This document shows, one piece after another, positions 32,655 through 43,292 of a stretch of 64,000 bases of DNA; positions within the stretch are counted from its first letter, which is position 1; each line of letters opens with the position of its first letter. Source of the stretch: Vishniacozyma victoriae (taxonomy: Eukaryota; Basidiomycota; Tremellomycetes; Tremellales; Bulleribasidiaceae); contig JADPYG010000088.1 in assembly GCA_017654735.1 (NCBI GenBank), positions 1,798,001 through 1,862,000 on the forward strand. Direction: 5' to 3'. The translations under genes and the position numbers were made by a program. Below the pieces are notes generated by a model. That model made no database searches, was not told the DNA's origin, and worked only from the letters and a program-made list of their open reading frames with translations.

Positions 32655-33652
32655 GAGCCGTGCGGGCTCAGGAAATGAGAGCTGGACTTTGGAAGAGCGT
32701 TCGACATGGGTATAGGTCGAGGACGATGATGTTTCCCCATGAGCCCGAAGGGCATTTAATATGAGTATTGTAACAGTATAAATCATCATCAATTGTATCG
32801 TTATGGGGTTTACTTGTAAATTACGCAATGTATGTATAGTACAGGTCGCTTCGGATGATTAAGGTCTAAGTCAGCATTCCCTTGCAGTCACCATGAGTAC
32901 ATAGGCTCAAGGCCTACCGTGTCTTGAGCTTTGGACTGGCCGAACCGATGACGCGGATCAGGCGGGACCCGGCAAGCTTTCCTTTGTGCTTCAATACTGT
33001 ATGAACTACGATTTGGACATTCATCTTCGTCAAGAGAGATACGAAGTCCATGCCCCCATGGACGTCTTTGCTGACAGTCAGACGCTCTAAAGCAGAACTG
33101 TAGCCTGCGTGTCAAGACATACCTTCCTCCCAATAAGTGTCTGTTGCCAGTGCGACAGTTCTGGCATTGGCCCATCGTATTGTAGAGCCCACTAGCTTAA
33201 AGTGAGTCTTGTTCTCTGACGCCGATGTGAAAGCAAATGTGTCCGTCGATGACGTCTACAACAGCTCCTGTCAGTGGCATTCGGACCCAAGTGATACTCT
33301 CAGACACCACTGGCAGCGCTAAGTTCAAGGAGATATGAGTACAGTGACTGAGTTAGTATTGGCCACTGCTCTTGCCATAGCTAATTGGTACCTGCAAGTG
33401 CCAAGCTTGACTAATTAATCAGAAGACGCGGAATATGACGAGTCCAGAGCTTAACAGTGACGATGGATCGAGTCGCCGACGGTGTACACCAGTCGGACTA
33501 GGCAAGCAAACATTATCCGTGGGGCCTGAAACGACTGCTCCCAAACAGATGACACATATATCTACATGATCAACACAGCCTTCAAGCTATGAAACAAAAA
33601 ATCGATTTCCGAAATGCGATGAGGTGAGTGAGCTGTTCAGTACCTCGGCCCA
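32655..33652. other. 1-kb region with a possible unrecognised spliced gene
   Basis: No recognised gene lies here. On the minus strand, several short open blocks could be exons: ALPVVSESITWVRMPLTGAV (about 33270-33320), HFKLVGSTIRWANARTVALA followed by TDTYWEE (about 33120-33220), and a block with MDFVSLLTKMNVQIVVHTVL that stays open to a TAG at 32914-32916. They are separated by GT..CTGAC..AG-like sequence. I could not find a start or a family, so this is a candidate only. The right part (33380-33650) holds no coding signal. Confidence 0.35.
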
Positions 33653-35217
33653 CTATTTGTCGTACTACCCATCAGCTTCATCTCGAAGAACACGGCAGCT
33701 TACTTTATAAAACCCTTCCCCACTCTTTCGACCCATCTTACCCTCCTTAACCATCTTCTCCAAAGTTGGAATCGGCTTGACGAGCTCTTCAGAAATCTGA
33801 CCCTGTTTTGCCTTTTCCTGCCATCCTTGCGAGATGTATGATGTGGTATCTGATCATCAGCTCTGCTTTGAGAAGATCTCAGCGAGCTTACCTAGTCCAA
33901 CGAAATCAAGGAGTTTGAATGGCTATTGATTAGCTTGTGGGCTCTTACGCATCTAAGTTGGTTCTTACACCCATAGCTACTTGTCAGCTTATCCGGAATC
34001 TAGAGATACACTCACGATACCCGGCCCCAAGTTCCATGGCAGTATCGATATCGTCAGCAGTAGCATCCCCTCTCTCGATCATCCTGATCGCCTCGACTGA
34101 TCGTCAATCCCGCCCAATTTCATATGACCTACGCATGTAAGGTACAAGTAACCTATTAACGATAAAGCCAGGTGTATCGTTACATGTTACAGGTGATTTG
34201 CCCATTCGTTTAGTAACCTCCTGGAGGGCTTTGAAAGTTTCTTCTGACGTCTTGGAGGTTTTGATGATCTCGACCAATTTCATCGCTACCCGTCAATTGA
34301 GTACCTGATAGATCAAATGTAGTCATACCAGGTACAGCTAGATCATTAGCTCGAATGACTGTCGAAAGGAACATTAAGCTTACGATTGAAGAAATGAAGA
34401 CCGGCGAACCTATCATCAGCCTAATCCGTGATCACACGTACCTCTCCTGTCGAGCATCCGAGCAAGAAGCCGCGATCTCTGTAACTGATAAACTTGAAGT
34501 GTTGGTAGCGAAAATACAATCCGGCCTGGGCATCAGCTAGTCATCTACTTTGAAAGGGTAAAGGAAGACGTACTTTGCTTTATCATCCAAGAACTTGAAC
34601 AGGTCGCCTTTGACTTTCAGACTCTCAATGATAGCTTCAACGACTAAGTCACTTTCCTTGACAGCTTCCGCCCTGTTCGATCAGTATCTCTATTTAAAAC
34701 GAAAGAAACCCCAAATGGCCGGGAGACTTACGCATCAGTAGTAGTGGTAATATTGGCCATTATGTTCTTTGTGAACCCTTCGATATCGTTTGGACTAGCT
34801 TTCTTTGCTACTCGGGATAGAGACTTGGTGATGATATTGAGACCATTTCTGAACATCAGGATCCGGACCAAATTGACCTGCGACTCTCGAATTGAGCACG
34901 CCAGGCAGTGGGAAAAGACCTACTGCAGAGCTTGATCCGTCACATCCGACAACACTACCTATGTCATTCAGCTCATACTTTATGACCTCCAGAACAAGAC
35001 ATCATACCTTCAATCCATTCTGCGCCCCGACCTGAGCAATCCCAGCGCCCATCAAACCCGCTCCGAAGACCGTCATCCTCTCAACTTGTTTCCCATTCGA
35101 AGAGCTCGAAGAGAGATGTCGTTGCATGGTCGATAACCTCCCTGCAGCTACACCAGACGCAGATACCTTACTTGACGACATGATGCTTGTTCTGATTAAA
35201 TGTCTAGTACTGAGCAT
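33653..35217 (-). CDS. 3-hydroxyacyl-CoA dehydrogenase, mitochondrial (HADH type)
   Basis: This enzyme oxidises L-3-hydroxyacyl-CoA with NAD+ in beta-oxidation. The start at 35215-35217 gives a presequence MLSTRHLIRTSIMSSSKVS; an ATG twelve codons upstream is possible. The Rossmann motif RMTVFGAGLMGAGIAQVGAQ follows, with GxGxxG. The rest is split over many short introns on the minus strand. The C-terminal domain end, PTLEKMVKEGKMGRKSGEGF followed by YK, is the family signature, and a last mini-exon adds YDK before the TAG at 33653-33655. The stop and start fit a protein of about 300 residues, normal for HADH. Confidence 0.85.
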
Positions 35218-35415
35218 AGCGAGAGTAAATATAGTAGGGTGAACGAGCAAGTTGATTTGAGATAATCCGGTTAATTGACCGGAGATAAGCGGGGTGGGAA
35301 TGGGAATGGACGATCATGCATGATTAGGGGTAGGATGGGCTACAGTCTAGAAACGAATACAGGCTAATGAATCATGAGGATGTATATATACGGAATGAGG
35401 GCAAGGGGGAGGCGA

Positions 35416-38398
35416 TTATCTGATCAAGAAAGCTAGAGCCCATTGGATGAAGCATAGGAACGCAACGACGTAAAAGCCAGTAGCGTATCCAGAGGGATTG
35501 CCATTGATACTAGCCGACCAGACCTAATTATTAGCTTATTACCAGACATCGGATACTCAAGCTTACAGCACCACCAATGACGGGTCCGAAGAACCTGGCG
35601 AAAGACACTGTACTTTGCGCAAGACCGTTGGCGAGTCCAACGACGTGTGGAGGGGACATGGCGTTCTGTCGTCAGCGTTGGCAGAAGGGGGGACGTACAA
35701 TCAAGATCATGACAGCAGTATAGGCGAGTGTACCACCGCAATACCTAACAGCCGTGATGATGGTCAGGACTGCACGTTAGCTCAATATCATGTGGGAGGC
35801 CGACAGCTTACGAGTCATGACCAAGATACCCCCATCCGAATCAGGCGAAGCAACGTGCCTCAAAAGAGGTAGACAGAGGTACGCGGGGATATACAAGAAA
35901 CATCCCAATCTGAACATCTGGAGATGGTTGAATTTACCAAGAGGCGGGCCAAGTCGGGGGTAGAGGTAGAATTGATAGAACAATTGACATATACACATCA
36001 TTGCGATCAGGAGTGAGAATCGAGCGGGATTGAGCCCGATACCACCTGATTTGTATGGTCTATTCATCAGTCAGACACAAGGTAGGTAGTGGAATACTTA
36101 CGTGACGAGGAAAGAGAGGAAGAGCTGGTCGTGGGTCGTGTTGTGAAGTGCTACTAGACCGTACTACCATCAGCTCCTTCTTGTAGATAAAACATACCTG
36201 AACAATCATCATAAGAGGTAAAGACTTCCAAGTGGAAGCAGGCTTCTCACTAACTCCCATTCCATTAGTAGGGCTGACCAAAGGTGATCGCTCATGAGCC
36301 CTCCCTTCAGCAATAACACTAAGCCCTCCCAAGGGAGGTGCACGCCTCTCAGATTGAGGTGTACCAAAGAACGGATCACTCTCATCTTCTCCCAACTGTA
36401 TACCCGCAGGAGAATGTAGACCGGTATTGGAGAAGATGGCGGGAACGTTTCCGGAAGCAGTACTGAATCGTCTAGTACCGGAGAATCGGCGACTGGGAAT
36501 TCGTAGTGAATTACCACTGACGATCCGTTGCTTGTGCTTGCGGCGTAGACTTGCCGAGTTGGGAGGGAAAGAATCGATACCGGGTGAAGGTTGCGGTGTT
36601 TCATCGTCGTCAGACCCATTGCCTGGGGTGGTATCTTCCATCTCTTCATCCTCGTCTTCGAAGACAGCAGTGTCCTGGGCGGCAGCAGCGGAGACCCAGA
36701 GGTCATTGATGTTGAACGTATTCTCCTCGTTGGCTTATATTAGCATCTGACGACGGGAAGGAGCGCACCAAGTAGGAACCTCTCGGCAAAATTGGGCTTC
36801 TGCTCATCTTCCTGCTCCTCATCGTACTCCTCTTCATCTTCTGGATGAATAGCAGAAACCCGCCTAGCAGCTTCCATAGCAGCTCTGGCAGCCAAAGTAG
36901 GATGTTTAGATCGAATACCACCATATCTACCATCAGCTACAACCCATGTGTTGTAACTTACCCATAAGCAGTTCCAAGACTAGCTCGACTATCCCTTCGA
37001 TTGTTCCTCACTGACGTGGAGAACCCAACGGTCTCTTCTCCGGGGGACATGACGAAGGATCTCTTGTTCTTGATGGTCTTGATCGTAGCATGGTGGGATG
37101 GAACGGGGGACACGCTCCTCTCAATCTCGTTGACCGTCGCAGGCTCGGTCTTCTCGACGGGCAAGGCAATTCGAGATCCACCTCGCACACCTCCGTCCCA
37201 AGATAGGAAACAGGCACTGATCGCTCCGCAGATTAGGATGATACCGGCTAAGAAGGTGGGTAGGAGGTACGGGAACTTTTGGAATAATTCTGCATGTCAG
37301 CGAAGTCCGTCACAGGATAGGATAAGCGTACGAATATCACTGAGGGAGGTTCCAGGGAAATTCTTGGCCGGACTCTCGAACACACCTCCGAGGATCTGCC
37401 ATCAGCTACATCTCTGTCCCCACGTACAGGTCCAATGACTCCTCCGAATCCCCAAGAGAAACCTAACATGGCATATGCCCTCGTAGCGTTTGTCTCGTCT
37501 AAATATCAGTACAACGTCCGGGAACGTCTCGCCAGACTCACCGGTGACATCTCGAATAGATCCCCTGAAAACTCCTACGGCACCTCCGAAGATACCTTGA
37601 ACTAGTCGAATACAGATTGCCTCTGGGAGCTTGTACGTCAGCTATTATCCACAATTGAAAGGACAAATAAGCTCACGCTCTCGGAAGTTCCAAATACAGT
37701 CAAAGCAATAGCGCTCCCCTGTTCATCAGCTGACAGTCCGACGTCAAGAATGAAAGCTTACAGCAAGACTAGCGACAATGACGGCCCTTCGGCCGTGTCG
37801 ATCTGCGATACTACTCCACAATAATGAAGTGAAGAATTGAGTGATGAAGAATACAGAGACTAGATTACCAGTCCACAGACCGACAGTTGCCTCCCTTGCA
37901 CTTCCTTCTTCGTAGCCTGCTTTGGCGAAGAATCCTGATTGTTAGCCCCGCCCCGCCCCTCTTGATGACACCAACCTTCGACCATGGGAAGCAGGAAAGG
38001 TGTACACAAATTAGCTGATAGCAATTCCGAAAGCATTGCCTACCCATCAGCTTTGTACTGACGAGATGACTTACGATACATAGTACTACCATAGGTAATA
38101 CAGGGAGTGGAGTTGAATAAGCCGGCCTAATTCCTGGCACGAGCGTAGGCAACTTGGTACTCTCATCTTCATCGTCTAGCCCCAAATCCTCTAGACCCCT
38201 TAATGTAGCTCTACTGACCTTCCGCCGTCCTCCTGCAGTGGAGAAGGAAGGGCGGAGAGATCGATTGACGAGATGTCGATTGGAATATGGGCCTGAAGGT
38301 GAAGAAGGTGAATCGGCGGGCGATGAGGCTCCACCAAAGACATCGGAGGGAGGTTGGCGGCGTGGGAGGGTGATATGTGCAGGGGGTGTGGCCGTCAT
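35416..38398 (-). CDS. Major facilitator transporter with a large central cytosolic loop (ZIFL1/YCR023C-like)
   Basis: The N-terminal cytosolic part is Ser/Pro-rich. The first membrane segments follow: TPLPVLPMVVLCI and, across introns, LWTGNLVSVFFITQF, then the MFS signature region WSSIADRHGRRAVIVASL. Further landmarks are RLVQGIFGGAVGVFRGSIRD, MLGFSWGFGGVIGP and LLPTFLAGIILICGAISACF. The linker between helices 6 and 7 is about 300 residues, acidic and Ser-rich, with possible phosphorylation sites. The second half has LMMIVQYGLVALHNT, FSLLIAMMCICQLFYQFYLY and a last exon YATGFYVVAFLCFIQWALAF. It stops at the TAA at 35416-35418. The fold resembles the TetA/ZIFL branch of fungal MFS; substrate unknown. 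Confidence 0.8.
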
Positions 38399-38629
38399 CT
38401 CTGGCCTCTCTAGCCTGCTAGACTATGTATGTGTAAATGAGAAATGGGGAAGTGAGAGACGAGACGGTAGGTGGATTGTGATTTCAGTCGCGTCGCGAAT
38501 AAAGTTCTAGTGGCGCTCGCTGCCAAGGGCCGAGCTGTCTACGTCACTTACAATATGTTTTGCACTTGGTGAGAGAGAGAGTATGCATGATGATACACAG
38601 ATAGTAGCCTGGATGTACATAGCAAGGAT

Positions 38630-41594
38630 CTAGACAGTATTACCAACTCCCAACTTCTTTCCTTCTCCCTTGACGACCAAATCCCAGTGTTTTGTCAAAA
38701 TCTCGACTTCGTAGAAACTAGTCGCGAATGGATTAACCAACTGAGGATCATCCATCTCAGCCTTGTACACTCCATCAGCCATTCGCTCTTCTGAATCCAA
38801 CATTCCTTCAAGCTTTGGGTACCTACCCACCAACTGCCTTACAAACGTGACAGCCTGAGAGGCGCAGACGGGTGGGAAAAGGATTGAAGCTTCCAGTAGA
38901 CGTTTGGCGAATGCTGCGGCCCTGTAAGGGGGTGATACGAAATGCCGCGAGAAGAAGATATGGTTCAAACACCTGAATAAGAGGGAGGCGGTGGTTTCAG
39001 TTTGGACAGCTGGCTTGTGTCGTGATTTCATAGGTGCCTTGGCGGAAGTGGTGAGAAGTGGTGGATCTTCAATACCGGTATCGAGCGAGAGCGGACGTAA
39101 TAGACCAAAGAGTTGGGTGACCAAATCCCCAAGATCGATATTGAGCGCTTCACCCTGTCCTGATAATAGATCGAAAGCAGTGACTATAGCCAGTAATCTC
39201 AACCTGACATTCTCGGAATCACCAACGATATCGAGTTTATTAATTTCCTCCTCTTCTTCGTCATTCTCGTCGTATTGGTCCATGACGATTCGGCGTAAAA
39301 CAGCTAGGAGATCACGGAAGAAATCGGCATTGATGAAATGAGCGAAATGGGAGATACCCTCCAAAGCGGCTGGAAGGAGGGGTGTCCGAATAGGGTTCTT
39401 GAGGATGGAGAAGTAGAGGACGAATAGGTTCTTGAGCGTCTCGGTTTGCTGCTAGTCAGTACTTGTCTTGTACGAACTTGCCGAGTACTTACCACACCAG
39501 CCCTCTCTTCAAGATCAACCTCGGCAGCAGCCTCTCCCATCTCCTTTTCAACCTCCTTCATCTCCTTCTCCCTCTTCTTCTGATTCTTAGTCTGCCATTT
39601 CTTTCTAATCTCCGACTTGAACTGTCCTTGATTTTTCTCTTTAGGTCCCTTCTTTCCCCTATCCTTTTCTTTGGCATCCCGTTTCTGCCTAGATTTATCA
39701 TGCATCAAATCCAATTCGGACCTAAGGCGGAGGTGGAGCAGACAAGAGAGAATATTTGGGTGAACTTGGAATTTACGTTCTTTGATCATTCGGGCGATTA
39801 GGCGGAGGAGGGTCTGGGAGTAGACGGATGTTAGATCGCTCTTGAAGACATCGATGAAGGTTTGGAGGATCATCTCGGCGTCCTGCTAGTCAGTCGCCTC
39901 CCCTATTATCTAGACTCGTGGCTCACCTCGTCCCAGCTCCGTCGTCCAATTCTTCCAACAAGAACACCCATGATATTCTCGGAGAAATTGAAATGAGGAA
40001 CAGCAGCCAGTAAGTCGCTCATACACCTCAAACTAAGAGTTGCAAGTGCCGTACGGCCTATCATTAGCACCCACGCAACATCGTCAAGCTGAGAACGCAC
40101 CCTTGATCTCGCCCTCGAGGATCTTCAAGTATCCCTTGTAGCTCTTGATCAACAGCTTTTCACCTTCTCGCTGACGTCTCACTTCATCTCGGACCTTTTC
40201 AGCCTCTTCGATCGCTGTCAATGCACGGATTCGGTACCCTAGCAGTCAGTTTTCAGTCTTCGAAAGCGAGTATGGGCTTACCAGGAATGATATCCTTGTA
40301 GACTGCTAGTTGGGAGAGTAGAGCCAAACCTCGGATTGACGCTGGGACAGGCAGCATCGTTTCAACTTCGCCCACAGATTTGACAGTCGTGAGTGCGAAA
40401 GTCGACATCCTCGTCAGAAGTGGTCCCTGCAGGTGAGCTCATTCCGCACAACAGTCATGTCGGACTTACATTGTCAATCAATTCTCCACCGGCCAAGATC
40501 TCTGCACCAATACCTGCAATCTGTTCCTTTGCAGCTTCCAGCTTTTGGGCATTCTTCCACCCAGGGAATCCAACGATCTCTGCAATCCCCATCCTACCGA
40601 ATTTACCACGTTGACTAGCCATCATAGCCGCCTGCGTAGCTTCATCCAATTCCTCCTCCTCCTCAACTTCCTCCTCTGATTCACTTTCCTCAACCTTCTT
40701 CTTCTTGATTGCGGGCAGCTTTGTTGTTCCAGCTACCATTTGGACTTCACCAGTAGGGAGCTTGATTGGTAATCGACCGACTTCGACTTCTTCAGGTTCG
40801 GCTTTTGCGCTCTTGACCCATCGAGTTCGACCAGAGGTTTCGTAATCCGCCTCTCCTTCTGCCCTCTTTCTCTTTCTCTTCTCATGCTCAGCTCCATCAT
40901 CATCCTCACTCAGGTCCTGCTCTGCATCATATGCGTCCATCAATTCCTCATCATCTTCATCATCTGAGTCCGAATCGAATTCCTCATCCAAATCATCATC
41001 ATCCTCGTCACCGCTTTCCAAGTCGATGTCAGACCCGCCCATGGATAGATCATCAAGCGAATCGATATCGTAATCTTCACTATCAGACCCAGCAGTAATC
41101 GGTATAGCCTTTTTCTTCTGCGCTTTAGGTAATGGTTCCTCAGCTTTTAAAACAGCATGTATCCTCTGTTGTTCCTTATTCGACCTGTCATCAGCTTAGT
41201 CTCGCATTTTGTGAACTGAAATACCTTTTAAGATCAGACTCATTCATCCTAGCCAAGAAGGAAGCATCAATCCCCTCATCCTCCTCTCCCAAATCCATCA
41301 TATCATCATCCTCTTCCTCATCCGACTCTTCCTCCTCATCTGAATCCCGCTTCCGACGCCCTGCAAACACCGATTGAGGTACTGGGATAGATTTTTGATC
41401 TCGTAGTTTGACTTTTTTGGGTTGATCCTCTTTACGTTTGGGTTTACCAGTTGGTCCAACTTCTTTTGGGGTTGCATTTGATTTCTTGGCCTGGAATCAG
41501 TGACTTTCTCCAAAAGTGACTTGGGGTGACTCACGTCTTTCGCCTGGGGTGGGGCTTTTCCCTTGCCCTTTGCTTTTGCTGATAGCTTGACCAT
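38630..41594 (-). CDS. NOC3: Nucleolar complex protein 3 (Noc3)
   Basis: Noc3 acts in export of the 60S pre-ribosome (with Noc2) and also has a reported role in replication initiation. The start at 41594 gives a basic head (MVKLSAKAKGKGKAPPQAKD), then long acidic runs (DDEEDDDED-type, 40900-41330) usual for nucleolar proteins. The conserved core has RGKFGRMGIAEIVGFPGWKN, AIVTAFDLLSGQGEALNIDL, CLNHIFFSRHFVSPPYRAAA and FVRQLVGRYPKLEGMLDSEE. The C-terminal signature DDPQLVNPFATSFYEVEIL precedes the end at 38630. A Lys-rich stretch (39500-39700) lies in the middle. Length about 900 residues, slightly longer than yeast Noc3. Confidence 0.88.
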
Positions 41595-41753
41595 TGTATA
41601 TGGGTTTTAATGGTATAGTGACAGAGACGTTGAATTAAGGAAGGCGCAGAGATCCGAAATCTTTGAATCGGATCACGTGACTAAACTTCCGGCGGAGCGG
41701 CGACCCACTCTGATCATCCAGCGTCACTCTACCACTAAACCTTCCATACAACA

Positions 41754-42056
41754 ATGTCAGCACCAATCAAACCAGTCAAACTAGAGCCAAGTTCTTCATA
41801 TATCCACATAACATCTTCCCAAACTCCCGAAGTCATCCAACAGCAAGCTGCTCAGCATAATGTCCAATTACAACATAAAGGACCAGTAGGCGAATTGGAA
41901 GGGGAACATATCTTTGAGATACTGGATGCTGGGCGCAGAGCTGTGGCTAGGGATACCGATACGGGGGTTGTTGATTCTGCTGTGACTGCGCTGAAAGGCT
42001 CGGAAGGGGTCAAAGATGCGAAAGTGATGGAGACTAGGCAGAGGGCTAAGCGATAG
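41754..42056 (+). CDS. Small hypothetical protein
   Basis: A single 100-codon frame begins MSAPIKPVKLEPSSSYIHIT and ends KVMETRQRAKR at the TAG at 42054-42056. I do not recognise a family. The N-terminal part is polar and the second half looks helical (FEILDAGRRAVARDTDTGVV then DSAVTALKGSEGV). It lies about 160 bases downstream of the NOC3 start and is transcribed divergently from it, which is a normal spacing for this region. There is no signal peptide or membrane segment. The ordered composition and the correct spacing between neighbours make a real gene likely. Confidence 0.55.
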   Translation: MSAPIKPVKLEPSSSYIHITSSQTPEVIQQQAAQHNVQLQHKGPVGELEGEHIFEILDAGRRAVARDTDTGVVDSAVTALKGSEGVKDAKVMETRQRAKR

Positions 42057-42314
42057 GATTGAGGGGATGGGACTGGACAGAGATGGGGATAACGATATTC
42101 ACGATCATGCGACATGTACTATACTCTTAACGCCCAGCGTAAACTCGAGTGGACCTCCTGTTGCTGCATGAAACGAGACTGGATGTAACACTCGGGGCCT
42201 GGGGTCCGATTGAATTATACATAATGCAACACCGTTATACCGTATACTGGGTACCCAAAAGTCATGAAGAATACAACAAATTCCGTCCATCACCCTCGCC
42301 AGAGCCAAGTACAA

Positions 42315-43119
42315 TCATGGACCCATATTCGCAATCTCCTCCCTGACCCCATGCGCTCTCGTCGCGCGTGTTAGTTGAGCAGGTGCAGTCTATCTCAATC
42401 AGTCTACATCCTCTGCAATAGAAGCGGGACTCACCTGAGACAACTCTGATAAGTTCGCCGCGACAGTCGTGAACGTATCAACAGTCTCCTGATATCTTTC
42501 CGGCTTTGGCACCTCTTTCCCGCTCTTGTTTTCTACTTATCAGTCAACGATCTCACAATCAATCGTGGACATACCATCTTCAGGAATCTCATCTGCTGGT
42601 AACCACTCGCCCGCCGTTCTTAACTTTTCAAGATAATTCGAAGCTCTGTTGATATTCCCAGGTAAATTCCTACGAGCCTCGACGACTTGTGCTTCTGCAC
42701 TTAGACGTTCTGCTCGTAGACCTTTCAGATTTCTGTCCATGACTTCATCGAATGGTTCTGTTGCTTTCTTATCAGTATCGTCAAGAGCTTGGTTGGGCAG
42801 GCTTACATTCTACAAAGTCTTCGTAGTTGTGTCCGTTGACACGTAAATTTGGTTTTGCCATCTTGAAAGCCTCCTCTCGGATCTACCATCAGCACTCTAT
42901 CCTACACCCTTCCCCACAACAGGAAATTGAACGAACCTTCTTGATCCTCTCTTCCAGCTCCCGCTTCACTCCCTTGGCAGTTGGCCCGTCCCTCCCTCCA
43001 GGTAAAGTAACCAACCTCGCATCCAGCGAGTTCTGTAGTCCCTTCCCAATATTTTCCTGTACTCTCAACCAATCCGACTCCCTCTCTACTGTTATTCGCC
43101 TTATCGTTGGTTCTTCCAT
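42315..43119 (-). CDS. MIS14: Kinetochore MIND-complex subunit Mis14/Nsl1
   Basis: Mis14/Nsl1 is part of the four-subunit Mis12/MIND complex linking centromeric chromatin to Ndc80. The start at 43119 gives MEEPTIRRITVERESDWLRV. Next come RDGPTAKGVKRELEERIKK and, after an intron, AKPNLRVNGHNYEDFVEN and TEPFDEVMDRNLKGLRAERL, which match the family signature (a conserved NG.NY and EPFDE). A helical stretch with RRNLPGNINRASNYLEKLR and EWLPADEIPEDG follows. The last exons give PKPERYQETVDTFVTVAANL and end EEIANMGP at the TGA at 42315-42317. It is about 220 residues, as expected. Confidence 0.75.
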
Positions 43120-43292
43120 TATGATATGTCCAAGATGTTGGTTGCTGTTTATACGCGTCCTTTGTATTTCAGTTAATGGGACGGAAGTAAATTAAGGTGG
43201 CGACTGCTTTTCTGAATCAAGGCACGGATAGAGTCATATGAGAGGAAAGGTCATCTCTTTCATTTCCTGATTTGTATAGGTAATAAAGCAAT

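Noticed and set aside
39490..39810. A plus-strand open frame coding for a Leu/Ser/Pro-rich, membrane-like protein
   Set aside because: It is the antisense of the Lys/Glu-rich NOC3 segment; Lys and Glu codons read as Leu, Phe and Ser on the other strand.
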